A stretch of 64,000 bases of DNA from Melitaea cinxia (lineage: Eukaryota > Arthropoda > Insecta > Lepidoptera > Nymphalidae), in assembly GCF_905220565.1 (NCBI RefSeq), contig NC_059417.1, positions 10,402,518 through 10,466,517 on the forward strand, given 5' to 3'. Numbering within the stretch: position 1 is the stretch's first letter; every line of letters begins with the position of its first letter. The notes beneath the pieces are model-generated. The model did not search any database, was not told the DNA's origin, and saw only the letters and a list, made by a program, of their open reading frames with translations. A program made the translations under genes and the position numbers. Shown piece by piece: positions 1-9,895 of the stretch.

Positions 1-436
1 GTTTTTCACGGCCATATGAATCATGTATTTTTATTTACTATAAATAATTTAACAAAGACTAATTGAAATTGGACTATTTGAATTTAGAATTTTTACATTG
101 TAAGGACTTGCACATACAAGAGGCATTTTATCGAAGACATTTTAATGCAGTCTGTTGCCAATTCTTACCTGCTAAATCTACACTCCGAATAGGTGATAGT
201 TAATTGAGAAGATATCCCGATTGGTATCGAACTCGCGAACCGTTGGGGTTTAGGCACTTTGCAATGCATCAAAAGTGTCATACACTTCGTGAAAGTCATA
301 TTGTCCCAGACTGGATAAGAAGAACAAAAACTTTAAAAGTGTACCCAAACACTCACAATATTAAATACAACAAAGTAACTAATATCTTTTGTCGTTATTA
401 TAAGTTGATATCAATTAAAAACATTATATATATTTA
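1..436. other. No gene recognised
   Basis: AT-rich sequence with only a short chance frame at 204-437. I see no splice-compatible coding pattern or recognised repeat. A B-type retroposon starts directly after it. Confidence 0.5.
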
Positions 437-705
437 ACTGAGGTAAGGCACAGCAGCCAAATTCCTGCTAAAAAATGGAGCTACCCGATATCATATATTA
501 CAGATGATCACAGCTAAATAATACTGCTTACAAGCAGTGTTGTTCCTGTTAGTGAGTAAGGTGACTCCTGAGGGGCGTTGAGAATAGGGTAGGCAACGCG
601 CTTGCGATTCTTGTGTTGTTGCAGACGTCAATAAGCTACGGTAATCTCTTACAATCAGATGAGCCGTACGCTTGTTTGCTGACTTATTTATATACATTAA
701 AAGTC
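437..705 (+). repeat. Retroposon-like repeat B, copy 1
   Basis: Starts with the family head (ACTGAGGTAAGGCACAGCAG) and runs through the block containing GATCACAGCTAAATAATAC to the block ending near TTTGCTGACTTATTTATATA. It has the same order as the copies at 20139-20350, 45585-45850 and 60060-60300 (+) and 23202-23494 and 27255-27535 (-). Other copies end in a poly(A) run, which suggests retroposition. The autonomous partner is not identified. Confidence 0.6.
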
Positions 706-716
706 CAGTTCTTATT

Positions 717-993
717 ATGAACTAGCTGTGCTCGTGACTTCGTCCGCGTGGAATTTAAGAAAAAAGTAGTAAAGTATTGTTCAGTTCGCACTATCTGCCA
801 GTGAAAATCCCTTCAAAATCGGTTCAGCCATTTCAGAGATTAGCTGGAACAAACTGACAGATAGACAAAATTTTTATTAAATGTCATTTTGGTATATGTA
901 CCGTGTATACATCCATATGCATTTAGTAAAAAGCAGTTATTTTGATATAACAAACAGACACTCCAATTTTATTTATTTGTATAATAGATGTGA
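717..993 (-). mobile_element. Helitron-like element, family H1, copy 1
   Basis: On the - strand the element would start near TATACAAATAAATAAAATTG, pass the block ACTCCAATTTT (written as on +), and end GTCACGAGCACAGCTAG followed by T. The CTAG 3' end next to T fits Helitron termini (5'-TC...CTRR-3', inserted between A and T). Five further copies are in this window. It is non-autonomous, since no Rep/helicase ORF is present. Confidence 0.55.
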
Positions 994-1794
994 ACAAATG
1001 TATCACAATCAACCTCCGGTAGACTGTCGTCGGATGTCCGAGGGCCAATACACACACTAACTTCAAACAGAAATGCTCAGATCGTCACGAATATTTGTAT
1101 GGCCTATACAAATATTTACTAAATATGGACCTGCGTCATAACGCAAAAGATCCACTTGATATATGATTAGATAGTGATTACACTGTATTTTTATACAATC
1201 AGGTATATATATATGTAAGTATTTGTTACGACCTATTCCTTCTCTGTATAAATGTATCTGTATAACCTGTAACATTGTTATTGTTTTATATGATACCCTA
1301 ATGTTACCGCTATAAGTTCTGCCAGATTAACAGAGTTGGTAGCATCAAATTTTTGCTGTGACAAACAATGCTGAGGCAGTATTGTAGCTGGTCTTTTGTT
1401 TTCCATCGCTGTCTATGTGTTCCTAATCCTTTTTTTCACTTTTATTGCACACTTTTATCATTTTTAAACTGCTTATATGAATTGGCAATTAACAAATTTT
1501 CCTTCTTACTTTCTTCCTCTCACTACAACATCTAACTTGTCGATTTTAATTATCTCTCTCGTGTCATTTGTGTGAACCTATCTTTACATAGTTGTTTATT
1601 TTTTTAGCAATAAAATACAATCCTACAGATTAAAAAATAAAAACAGAAAAATAAAGAAAACAGTAATATTTTATGTCGAAAGACAATATACGATTATTCC
1701 AAATACCAATTCTGCGGAAATTTGTTATTTCTAATAAGTTATTTGTTTAGTAAGTAAAATAATAATAATAATAATAGTACATATCAACGTTGTA
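994..1794. other. Degraded tRNA-SINE fragment, otherwise no gene seen
   Basis: Positions about 1005-1115 resemble the repeat at 26240-26395 (motif TGTATGGCCTATACAAAT and a block of cytosine-rich words). This suggests a decayed tRNA-derived SINE on the - strand. The rest is AT-rich with no supported feature. Confidence 0.3.
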
Positions 1795-1980
1795 TTATAA
1801 CTCATAGCTTTTTACTGGGTGTACTTATTTTGATTATTCTTATTTTAATCAAAAGCTTATGCTTGGATTATGTTCAAATTTGATCGAGAATTTTCGTCTA
1901 CCTACGTTGTGTTACTTTTCGACGTAATTGAAGTCAGTTTTTTTTTCGTTTGCGAGGAAACACAATTATAATAAAATTAT
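1795..1980 (+). repeat. Repeat P fragment (3' part)
   Basis: Contains the unit words CTTTTTACTGGGTGTAC and CCTACGTTGTGTTACTT and the end GTAATTGAAGTCAGTTTTTT followed by CGTTTGCGAGGAAACACAATTA. These match the 3' end of the long copy at 46551-48434. Confidence 0.6.
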
Positions 1981-2034
1981 ATATTATGTATAATATAAAA
2001 CACATGCTCCAATATCATTTCATTCGTAATATAT

Positions 2035-2220
2035 ATTAATATTATAAAACTGAAAAGTTTGTCTGTTCGTTTGACTGCGTTAATCTCAGAAACTACTAGT
2101 TCAAATTGAAAAATATTTTGTATTGGGTAGTTCATATAATAAGGAATATTATAGACTATATAATATTACTATACGTTTATTCCTTAAATTAACGGGTAAA
2201 ATCGCGTGGAACAGTTAGTA
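2035..2220 (+). repeat. Repeat G (TATTATAAAACTGAAAAG head), copy 1
   Basis: The head TTATAAAACTGAAAAGTTTG is followed by GTTAATCTCAGAAACTACTAG and a CTAGTTCAAATTGAAAAA-like block. The same order is seen at 14225-14405 and 29893-30110, so this is a dispersed non-autonomous repeat. Class is not determined. Confidence 0.5.
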
Positions 2221-2582
2221 TAGCAATAAGTATAAAATATAATATCATTATTAATACCATTCAAATTCTCATAACTTGCCAATCTCAAAAAAAAAAGCAA
2301 CGACCTTCGATATTTTGAAGATAATATAATATTATTCTTACGATATAATTATCTTGTTCCGAATATCAATTTGAGCAATAATCCCATGAAATATCCCATT
2401 AATCATTTTCAGGGGAAATTCGTTGGGAGTTATTCGTATTTGACTTTGCAAATCATTTTATTCCGTTCTCAATATTTTTCGAGAAGGAACGCGGTATTTC
2501 GTCCTAGATATAATCAGCGACATTTTAAATGTTCTGAAGTTTTTATTCGTATTGAAATTAAATATGATACTTTGAACTGATG

Positions 2583-2638
2583 AACTTTGGGAGGCCTATG
2601 TCCAGCAGTGGATTGCAATAGGCTGAACTGAGTGACTG
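2583..2638 (+). repeat. SINE F 3'-tail fragment
   Basis: GGAGGCCTATGTCCAGCAGT followed by GGATTGCAATAGGCTGAA is the 3' tail of SINE F, also seen at 45119-45161. Only the tail is present, consistent with 5' truncation. Confidence 0.6.
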
Positions 2639-2672
2639 ACAGTATTAATTTTTAATTGCGATTTATACAATA

Positions 2673-3506
2673 CTAGCGGCCCGCTCCGGCTTCGCACGGA
2701 TATAAAATATATAAAATATATGTGATTCACTGAAAAAATGATTAAAATCGATCTAGTAGTTTTGATTTATTCATTACTGCCCGTGGCCCGCACGCGTTAA
2801 ATTTAGAGTAAAACAATTCTTCTTTTCCTAAACCATGAAAATTTCTTGTTGTCTTTGGAATATCTAAATCCATACACAACATTTTTACTTATTTACTTTT
2901 TATACTATACTTATAGGGACGCTCCCGCCGCCCCGGCCGGCCGGAACCGCCGCAAACGCTACGTCCCGCAATTTTTAAATCTGTAATATCTTCGAAAATA
3001 TTCATTTAAATTATATGCTGTAGAGGGCCTTATAGATCTATATTAAATCAATAATGTATTTAGGGTATTTAATTAGATAAGGATTAATGCTGTATTGGTT
3101 AAAATCGCTTCGAAAATTAGCCAGAATTTGTCGTAAAAAGTAAATGACAAAAAAATGTTATTGTGGGATATCCATAAGAGATAGACATATAGCATAGCGA
3201 ATTTTTCTGTAGACCTTTTCAATGTATACATTATTTTGATAAATCTCGTAGGGTTCAGCCTGCGTTTGCAATGTAAGCGAAAAAAATGTAATTATTTACG
3301 AAATCGCATTAGAAACCTCAAAAATAACAGTATTTCTCCACTATTTAATGGATGTTTTTATACATATAAACCTTCCTCTTCAATCACTCTATCTATTAAA
3401 AAAAACCGCATCAAAATCCATTGCGCAGTTTTAAAGATTTAAGCATACATAGGGACATAGGGATATAGGGACAGAGAAAGCGACTGTGTTTTATACTATG
3501 TAGCGA
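2673..3506 (-). mobile_element. Helitron-like element, family H4
   Basis: The + strand begins CTAGCGGCCCGCTCCGGCTT right after a T and ends at TACTATGTAGCGA before T. Read on the - strand it would start TC and end CTAG. About 830 bp, with no helicase ORF. The internal block around 2920-2960 is unusually GC-rich (CCGCCGCCCCGGCCGGCCGG). Boundaries are inferred from termini only. Confidence 0.45.
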
Positions 3507-3599
3507 TATTGCGAAATATACAATGCTGATAATCAAATTTATTGCTTTGAACAACAATCTAGATCCTGCGATTTCACTGCGTTTTTGTGATTCCGTGGG

Positions 3600-4110
3600 A
3601 ATGTCAGGATGTATACTTCGTATTCTGGGGTTTCGAAATATCAGCTCCTTCCGTTTGACCGCGTTCAACGCCGGGCGGCTCAAATTGTCGACGACAAGGC
3701 TCTCTCCGATCGGCTTGATTTTTTGGTGCGGCGTAGAGATGTCTGGTCATTTACCATGGGGAGTGTTCTGAGGAAGTGTTCGGACTAATACCTACAACAG
3801 AATTCCACCACCGGACATCGCATCAAAATTCCAAATTTAACCCACATCACCTCGATGTCCGGAGGTCTACGACAGCTCGCTTTTTGCGCCATTTCCTGCC
3901 AGGCGCGACCACTCTATGGAACCAGCTGCCACCTACGGTATTTCCGACCCGATACGACCTAGGAACCTTCAAAAAAAGAGCATATTCCTATTTGAAAGGC
4001 CGGCAACGCCTGCTAATCCTCTGATGTAGCGGGTGTCTGTGGATGTTGCTTTCACTTACCATCAGGTGAGCTAACTGTCCGTTTGCCCCCTCTTCTATGA
4101 AAAAAACCAA
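3600..4110 (+). pseudogene. 5'-truncated non-LTR retrotransposon, C-terminal remnant
   Basis: Two frames together resemble the C-terminus of insect non-LTR reverse transcriptase ORFs. Around 3663-3735 the frame reads VQRRAAQIVDD...RRRDV. After a frameshift near 3745, another frame reads YHGECSEEVFGLIP, FHHRTSHQ, HHLDVRRSTT, LWNQLPPTVFPTRYDLGTFK and YLKGRQRL, ending at 4022-4024. The upstream RT core is absent, so this is a dead 3' fragment. The words after the stop (CATCAGGTGAGC and CCCTCTTCTATGAAAAAAA) look like its 3' UTR and A-tail. The family assignment comes from remembered protein similarity. Confidence 0.6.
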
Positions 4111-4135
4111 GTTTAATAACAATCAGAAAAAAAAG

Positions 4136-4152
4136 AATATATATATATATAT

Positions 4153-4184
<32 letters not shown>

Positions 4185-4190
4185 TCTTTT
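4136..4190. repeat. (TA)n microsatellite
   Basis: Two AT-dinucleotide tracts are separated by ATTCTTTT. AGAATATATATATAT and its complement ATATATATATATTCT make the tract partly palindromic. Confidence 0.9.
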
Positions 4191-4627
4191 TATACGAAAT
4201 TGGTAATATCTTGCATGAATTACAGCGCCGTAAACAGATTCCGTTATAGCCTTTTCAGGAATTTAATTAAAATAACATTTATAAATAAAGTTTCAATATC
4301 TGCGATGGTACATCTAGGCGCGCAAACAAGACAAGACCTCGACGATAGTAACAATTTAAAACTTTCTCTTCATTTTTGAATTGTGTTACACATTTTCTTA
4401 CGTTTTTTTTTAACTGTGTGATATATCCACAGGCTAATTATTCCCGTGCTTTTGTTATTCTATATTATTATTATACTGAATGTCACTCCGCCCGCCCAAT
4501 ACATAATAGATACATATATTATAATAACTACTTATATAAATAATATAGTAAATTTACTTATACTTACATATATAAATATAAGCGGGTGGAGGAATACGCC
4601 CCGGCAGGGAGATCAAACGGCCGGGGG

Positions 4628-7600
4628 TTAGGGCTGTAGGCTGAGAAACCGGCGGACAATCCTAGCCGAGTCAAGTAACACCGCCTTCTGCATCCTGGCT
4701 GCGAGCGAACCGTCCCGGATCCCCAGTTGCCTCAGATGGTGAGCGAGGCTAACCGGGATCAAACCGTTGGCAGATATTACGATAGGGATTATTTTAGCAG
4801 ACCCCACACCCCACATGTCGACAATCTCGTGCGCCAGATCCAGATATTTACGTTTTTTCTCAGTCTCGGCTTTCACGAGGTTCTCGTCATGCGGGACGGT
4901 GATGTCCACTAAAAATACCCTCGACCGTGCCCTGTCCATCACCACGATATCAGGCTTGTTCGCCAGTATCGTCCTGTCTGTGGCGATAGGCAGGTCCCAG
5001 TAGAGCCGGACTCCGTCGCGTTCGAGTACTGGCACCGGTGAGTATTGGTAATACGGCATCCTCTGTTCCAGGAGACCGTACATAAGAGCAAGCTCTTGGT
5101 GGAGAATCTTGGCCACTTGGTTGTGTCTGTGCAAGTACTCAGTATTAGCAAGCACGGAACAACCCGAAAGCACATGCCTGAGTGACTCACCGGGATGACG
5201 ACAGGCTCGACAGAAGTCGGGAGTGCCATCCTTCAGGACGTGCTTTCGGTAGTTGTTCGTCTTGACCACCTGATCTTGTATTGCACAGACAAAACCTTCG
5301 GTTTCCCCAAAGAGGTCGCCGAATCGCAGCCACTGCACGGAGGCCTTACTGTCCACGTGTGGTGCGTGAAGCGCCTTGTAGAACCGTCCATGCAGTTCCT
5401 TCTCCATCCATACGGTCTCCCGGTCAGAGGTGCTCAGTACGACCGGTTTCTGCCAGTTCTCTTTGGCCAAGGCTAGGGGGGTTAGTCCTTTGTCACACAT
5501 TGAAACGTCACCATGCAAAGCGCTGTCCCGTCTCGTTTCAAAGTAGGCCCTGAGGCTGCACACCTCGCGGTTATGCATAGTCTTAGCGCTTAACATGCCT
5601 CGACCACCACACTTCCGCGAGATGTACAGTCTCATGACCGACGACTTAGGGTGGTGCATGCGATGGTGCGTCATAGTTGTGCGGACTCTTCTGTCCAGGG
5701 CGTCAAGTTCGGTCTGAGTCCATCTGAGTATGCCAAAGGTGTACAAGAGAGTGGGCATGACCCAAGCGTTATAGGCTCGGACCTTGTTGGCTCCAGACAA
5801 GTAGCTCCGAAGAACTTTTGTCAGCCGTCCAAAAAAGATTTCACAAACTGCCTGTTTCATGTCCACTTCCTTCACCCCTATGCATTGTGACATACCCAGA
5901 TACCGGTAAGATTCAGCTTCGGAAAGGGTCTTGAATGATGTTAATTCGAGACTAAGCTGCGACGATTGAGTCACCTGACCCCTGTCCACATGCACGACCG
6001 CACACTTATCTACTCCAAGCTGCATCCTGATGGAACTGCTGAACTCCGTAGTGATTTTCAGCAGTTCCTGCAGGCGTGCAGCGTTAGGTGCCAGCAATTT
6101 GAGGTCGTCCATGTAGAGAAGGTGGGAGACTTTAGTACCTCCTCTCCGAAACTGAAAGCCTGTCCCCGAACGCTCCAGCAGGGTGCTTAGAGGGTTCAAG
6201 GACAAGCAGAACCATAGTGGACTCAGGCAATCACCCTGGAAAATACCCCTCCGTATCCTGATTGGGTCATCCGCACCCGTCAGTCGCTCGCCCTGGAGAC
6301 ATAGGATCGTGCTCCATTGCCCCATACATACTCCGAGGAAGTCTCGAACTGCCTGGTCAATCTTGTACAGCTCGAGGACCCTCAGGAGCCATGAATGAGG
6401 TACCGAGTCGAAAGCCTTTTTGTAGTCGATCCAGGCGGCCGAAAAGTTCCGACGGTTGCGTCTGACAAGCTGGCCCGCCACAGAGTCGATGAGAAGGAGC
6501 TCCTTTGTACCGCGACCGCCTCCACGACATCCGTTCTGAGCTGCAGACAAGATATTAAACTCACCAATATGTCGTGAGATCTTACAGCTCAGAACGGACG
6601 TCAGTGTCTTGTAGATGGAGGTCAGACACGTTATGGGGCGGTAGTTGGTGGGATCTGCGGTGTTGGTGGACTTAGGAGCTAAGTGAGTGATCCCGGTAGT
6701 GAAAAGGTTCGGGAGTGTCTTCCGATCTATTGCCTCTTGGCATTGTCGAGCCAAGGTCGCATGGCAGACCGAGAGCCCTTTCAGCCAGTAGTGATGCAGA
6801 CCGTCGGCCCCCGGACTTTTCCAGTTCGGAGCCCGCCGGACCGCACCACTGACGTCCTCCGTAGAGATGGCGATTGGGTTCATCGGTTCGATTTTAGCAC
6901 ATGCGTCCTGAACCGCCGCAATCCAAGGGCCCTCCTCGTGCTCCACCTCCCCTGACCATATGTTGCGCCAGAAGGCGACGAGGTCAACCGTACTCGGTTT
7001 TAGGGAAGCAGAGCTCGATATCGGGTTCTCCAGCTTTCTATAGAACCTTTTCTGATCACTCACGAAGAGGCGATTTTCTCGAAAGCGCTCAACTCTCTCA
7101 GAGTACCTGCGAATGCGCTTTCCCCATGCCGCGATTCTCTGCTTCAGGCCGTCGATGCGCTCCGTTAGTTTATCGGCTATGTCAGGCTGATCGAGGCTGA
7201 TGCCTAGCCCGTTGAAGGCCATTCTAACAGAGCGCACAATCCTTGGCCTTGTGTTGCCCGACCTGAAAGCTAGCAGCCTACCAATGAGGGCCCTGGCCAG
7301 GTTGATACGGCGTTCTATTCTCCTCTTCCAGGCTGGTACGTCGCTATTCTTATGAGTAGCGCGTCCAGACTCCTGGGTCTTGGCTCCGACAAGGCGGTGC
7401 ACCGCTAGAGCGGCGCCGAAGAGAATAGAACCCGTATCCTCCAAGCTGAGGCTGCCTTCCAAATAGGGCGGCAACAGTCTGTTGGCTGCCTCAATGGCAT
7501 TCCGCGTCGCGGCATTGAGGGGGAGGCGAGAGAGTCGCGGTCTCATTTCCAGAGGAGCGCCTCGAGTCTCGGAAATCGCCTCTTGCAAGATCCCTCTCAT

Positions 7601-8230
7601 CTGTTCTACTTTTTGGGCGACTGCTCCCTCAGTGATCACCTCCACAGGCGCTTCGCTACGAACGCCTTCTTGTTGCGTTGACACTTCGTTGCGCACCGTG
7701 GACACGGGTTCGACTTCAGGAGCAGCCTCACGTCGAAATCGTTCGAGCTCGGCGGCGTCAAATATGCCCTTTCGTTGGATGTACCGAGCTCGATCTGCCA
7801 GGTTCTGTTCCGTAACAGTTAGCGTAGGCTCAAGCAGTAGGAACTCGCGGTGCATTACTGCCCGGTAGCCAGTCCGCCCGGTTTCACGTCCTACAGCCCT
7901 ATAGTACGCACGCATGACACTCTCGTTCATTTTCGGTGTCCATCTCATGCGACGTACTCCACCAGCGGCGGGCAACGAATGCTGAGTCCCTTGGGACTCT
8001 GTCGTCGCCAAGCCAACTGGCGGGGATGGTGGATAACCCAACCGGTCAGGTGGTGGTGCCGGTCGGCGGGGTTGGCTGGCGGCCCGCATGCTGCCACGTC
8101 CAGCGCCAGCTCCAGACGCGCCCTGGCGTCCCCCAGGCAGCGGCCCTATGCGCCTTTGTAAATCATCCTCCATCATAGTATTTTTTTGAGTGCTAATATA
8201 CTCACTTGGAGAGGCACTCACGCTCTCCAA
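4628..8230 (-). CDS. LINE polyprotein: reverse transcriptase with restriction-like endonuclease
   Basis: A 1200-residue ORF that is uninterrupted. An N-terminal region (residues 1-400) has a Trp-containing basic helix near 94-112 (RMRWTPKMNESVMRAYY) that may bind DNA. The RT spans about 500-780: NYRPITCL at 529-536, motif A WIDYKKAFDSVPH with catalytic Asp602, FQGDCLSPLWF at 664-674, and YMDD at 706-709. After a thumb region comes a CCHC knuckle (C1007-x2-C1010-x8-H1019-x4-C1024). A restriction-like endonuclease follows, with KPDIVVMDRA at 1092-1101 and FLVDITVPHDE from 1106. This layout is that of R2/R4-group LINEs, which nick the target and prime reverse transcription there. YMDD and the TAA-repeat insertion favour R4/Dong over R2. 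The lack of stops or frameshifts suggests recent activity. The start is the first Met of the open frame; a Met at residue 19 is an alternative. Confidence 0.85.
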   Translation of the reverse strand: MESVSASPSEYISTQKNTMMEDDLQRRIGPLPGGRQGASGAGAGRGSMRAASQPRRPAPPPDRLGYPPSPPVGLATTESQGTQHSLPAAGGVRRMRWTPKMNESVMRAYYRAVGRETGRTGYRAVMHREFLLLEPTLTVTEQNLADRARYIQRKGIFDAAELERFRREAAPEVEPVSTVRNEVSTQQEGVRSEAPVEVITEGAVAQKVEQMRGILQEAISETRGAPLEMRPRLSRLPLNAATRNAIEAANRLLPPYLEGSLSLEDTGSILFGAALAVHRLVGAKTQESGRATHKNSDVPAWKRRIERRINLARALIGRLLAFRSGNTRPRIVRSVRMAFNGLGISLDQPDIADKLTERIDGLKQRIAAWGKRIRRYSERVERFRENRLFVSDQKRFYRKLENPISSSASLKPSTVDLVAFWRNIWSGEVEHEEGPWIAAVQDACAKIEPMNPIAISTEDVSGAVRRAPNWKSPGADGLHHYWLKGLSVCHATLARQCQEAIDRKTLPNLFTTGITHLAPKSTNTADPTNYRPITCLTSIYKTLTSVLSCKISRHIGEFNILSAAQNGCRGGGRGTKELLLIDSVAGQLVRRNRRNFSAAWIDYKKAFDSVPHSWLLRVLELYKIDQAVRDFLGVCMGQWSTILCLQGERLTGADDPIRIRRGIFQGDCLSPLWFCLSLNPLSTLLERSGTGFQFRRGGTKVSHLLYMDDLKLLAPNAARLQELLKITTEFSSSIRMQLGVDKCAVVHVDRGQVTQSSQLSLELTSFKTLSEAESYRYLGMSQCIGVKEVDMKQAVCEIFFGRLTKVLRSYLSGANKVRAYNAWVMPTLLYTFGILRWTQTELDALDRRVRTTMTHHRMHHPKSSVMRLYISRKCGGRGMLSAKTMHNREVCSLRAYFETRRDSALHGDVSMCDKGLTPLALAKENWQKPVVLSTSDRETVWMEKELHGRFYKALHAPHVDSKASVQWLRFGDLFGETEGFVCAIQDQVVKTNNYRKHVLKDGTPDFCRACRHPGESLRHVLSGCSVLANTEYLHRHNQVAKILHQELALMYGLLEQRMPYYQYSPVPVLERDGVRLYWDLPIATDRTILANKPDIVVMDRARSRVFLVDITVPHDENLVKAETEKKRKYLDLAHEIVDMWGVGSAKIIPIVISANGLIPVSLAHHLRQLGIRDGSLAARMQKAVLLDSARIVRRFLSLQP

Positions 8231-8261
8231 GGAGGCTGCGCGGGTGTTATGCAGCTTTTGT

Positions 8262-8338
8262 TGCCCTTAGTCGCCTTCTACGACACCCTAGGCGTAGGAA
8301 GGGGTGGTCCTATTCTACTCTGCCGGGAACCACACGGC

Positions 8339-8341
<3 letters not shown>
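8262..8341 (-). promoter_or_regulatory. Structured 5' head of the R4/Dong-type LINE
   Basis: On the - strand: stem 1 is TGCCG (8335-8339) with CGGCA (8321-8325). The stem 1 loop holds GTGGTTCC (8326-8333), which can pair with GGACCAC (8304-8310), making a pseudoknot. A hairpin CCTTCCTACG/CGTAGAAGG (8293-8302 / 8274-8282) follows, then GGCGACTAAGGG (8264-8275). The same order of words occurs at the 5' end of every full SINE F copy. Function is not known; R2-group elements often carry a self-cleaving ribozyme here, but I could not map this fold onto the HDV-like topology. Confidence 0.5.
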
Positions 8342-8369
<28 letters not shown>

Positions 8370-8370
8370 T
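8341..8370. repeat. (ATT)n microsatellite at the LINE 5' junction
   Basis: About ten ATT/TTA units are directly adjacent to the LINE head. This is the presumed insertion target. Confidence 0.9.
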
Positions 8371-8515
8371 AACATGCATCGGTACTTCACCGCAACTTTA
8401 GAATCCTAGAAGCCTTATCTAGTCTTAAAATTTCTAAAAGTCGACGCGAGTCTACTGATCAAGACTATTCTAATATTGCTTTTTTATATTTTTATATAGT
8501 AATTATTTTTATTAT

Positions 8516-8610
8516 ATTTACACTTATTTGCTAACTACAATATATGTACACTTATTTTCTAGCTACAATACATGTACACTTATTTGCTACTTACAATGTA
8601 CACTTAATAT
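8516..8610. repeat. Short tandem motif of about 27 bp, copy 1
   Basis: Three imperfect units of the form TACACTTATTTGCTA-CTACAATATATG. A related three-unit block is at 60962-61055, so it belongs to a dispersed repeat. Confidence 0.55.
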
Positions 8611-9008
8611 TTTCTTACGTTAAGAGTATTTTACATTGAATAATTCTAAGTTTCCATGTTTATTATATCATCACATTATTATTGTAATCCATGTATTAAA
8701 TAAAATACATTAGTAATAAATGAAATACAATACACATACGAATGTGTATTGTATACGGTATCATATTCAAAATTAAACATGCAAATTTTTCAACATTATC
8801 TGTCAATTACGCGAAGGTAATTGAACGATCTACCGCGTCAATCACACCGGGATTAACTGAGCTCATTACGTCGATTTCAATTTCACACTTTGCGATAACG
8901 AATTGTTTATTGAACAATACAGTAAATTTATTCGGTACTAAACGATTTACATGGTTACAATGAGATTTTTTTAATACGACTAGAGTAGAACACGCGACGA
9001 CGAGACGA
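8611..9008. other. No gene recognised
   Basis: AT-rich sequence. An open frame on the - strand crosses from SINE A into here but has no domain and no codon signal. Confidence 0.4.
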
Positions 9009-9347
9009 CACGTTGACGCAACGGTCACAGCACTGGTTTGTGGCTGTTGCGCCAGCGGTTGCGATCCCAGCACATGACAAACATTTGTATTGGCCATACA
9101 GATGTTTGCCGTGGTCTGGGTGTTTATACAGTTCTTGTGGGTCTCCCCACCGTGCCTCGGAGAGCACGTTAAGCAGTCGGTCCCTGTTGTTATCATGTAC
9201 ATCTGATAGCAATCGTTACTCATAGTAGGGGAATATATCATACAATACCAACCCGCATTGAAGCAGCGTGGTGGATTAAGCTCTGATCCTTCTCCTACAT
9301 GTGGAAAGAGGCCTATACTCAGCAATGGGATATTACAGGCTAAAGCG
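9009..9347 (+). mobile_element. tRNA-derived SINE A, near full length
   Basis: The head CACGTTGACGCAACGGTCAC looks like a pol III A box region, and GGTTGCGATCCCAGCAC like a degraded B box. The body contains TTGTATTGGCCATACAGATG, CCCACCGTGCCTCGGAGAGC and ATCTGATAGCAATCGTTACT. The tail is GAGGCCTATACTCAGCAATG then GGATATTACAGGCTAAAGCG. The same order is seen at 62757-63105 (-). SINEs are made by pol III and moved by a partner LINE that recognises the tail. Confidence 0.7.
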
Positions 9348-9895
9348 TACAGTGGGACACGAGCGTATATCCAACCTGAAGGTAAGCGGTTATCGTCATA
9401 CTACCAGAAGCCTTACAAGCGTATTATCGACCTTCTTCATAAACTTTAGCTTACTCAATACAGGAACACAACAATATTAAGCATTAGTTAGCTAATATTT
9501 TTTATAAAACTGACTAAAAACACTTTCTGTAGGCAATATATTATTATATTATTGTTTTTTCAGTATATGTTGATTTTAAATTACATAGTTGTATAACAGT
9601 AGGTATATATTTATTCCGGTTTCGCTGTAGTAAACAACAGTCGTACTAAAAGTCATTAACTACGAAATCGATGAAGCTTATAGGGTCGGAAATAAGAAAG
9701 ATAATGCTTACAGATTTATATTATTTTCTAATGTTTACGCGAATTTCAGTCATTATAATGAAACGACTTTTTCGGATTTTATAACCATGGTTACGGAAGT
9801 CCCGTGACCATTATTATTTGAATTAGTTCAAATTATTATTTAATATGTATATTCCCTGACAAGACGTAGTCAAAAATAGAAACAAAAAAGGAGTG
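9348..9895. other. No gene recognised
   Basis: AT-rich sequence. Positions about 9745-9810 (CGACTTTTTCGGATTTTATA and CCATGGTTACGGAAGTCC) resemble 32515-32600 and 59410-59490, so a small dispersed repeat fragment is present. Confidence 0.4.

Larger units (their letters stand above)
4473..8341 (-). mobile_element. R4/Dong-type LINE, apparently full length
   Basis: Read on the - strand, the element lies between an AAT-rich tract on its 5' side (+ 8341-8370) and another TAA/AAT tract on its 3' side (+ about 4461-4473). Insertion inside TAA repeats is the known target preference of Dong elements. It has a 5' UTR of about 110 nt, one ORF of 1200 codons and a 3' UTR of about 150 nt with no poly(A). 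The 5' UTR carries a structured head shared with SINE F. The exact ends cannot be fixed because both abut the microsatellite. Confidence 0.75.

Noticed and set aside
4628..8230. R2 element in 28S rDNA
   Set aside because: No 28S sequence flanks the element; both sides are ATT/TAA repeats, which fits R4/Dong.
8262..8341. HDV-like self-cleaving ribozyme at the LINE 5' end
   Set aside because: The pairings I can see alternate as an H-type pseudoknot and do not give the P1/P2/P3/P1.1/P4 strand order. Kept only as a structured head of unknown function.
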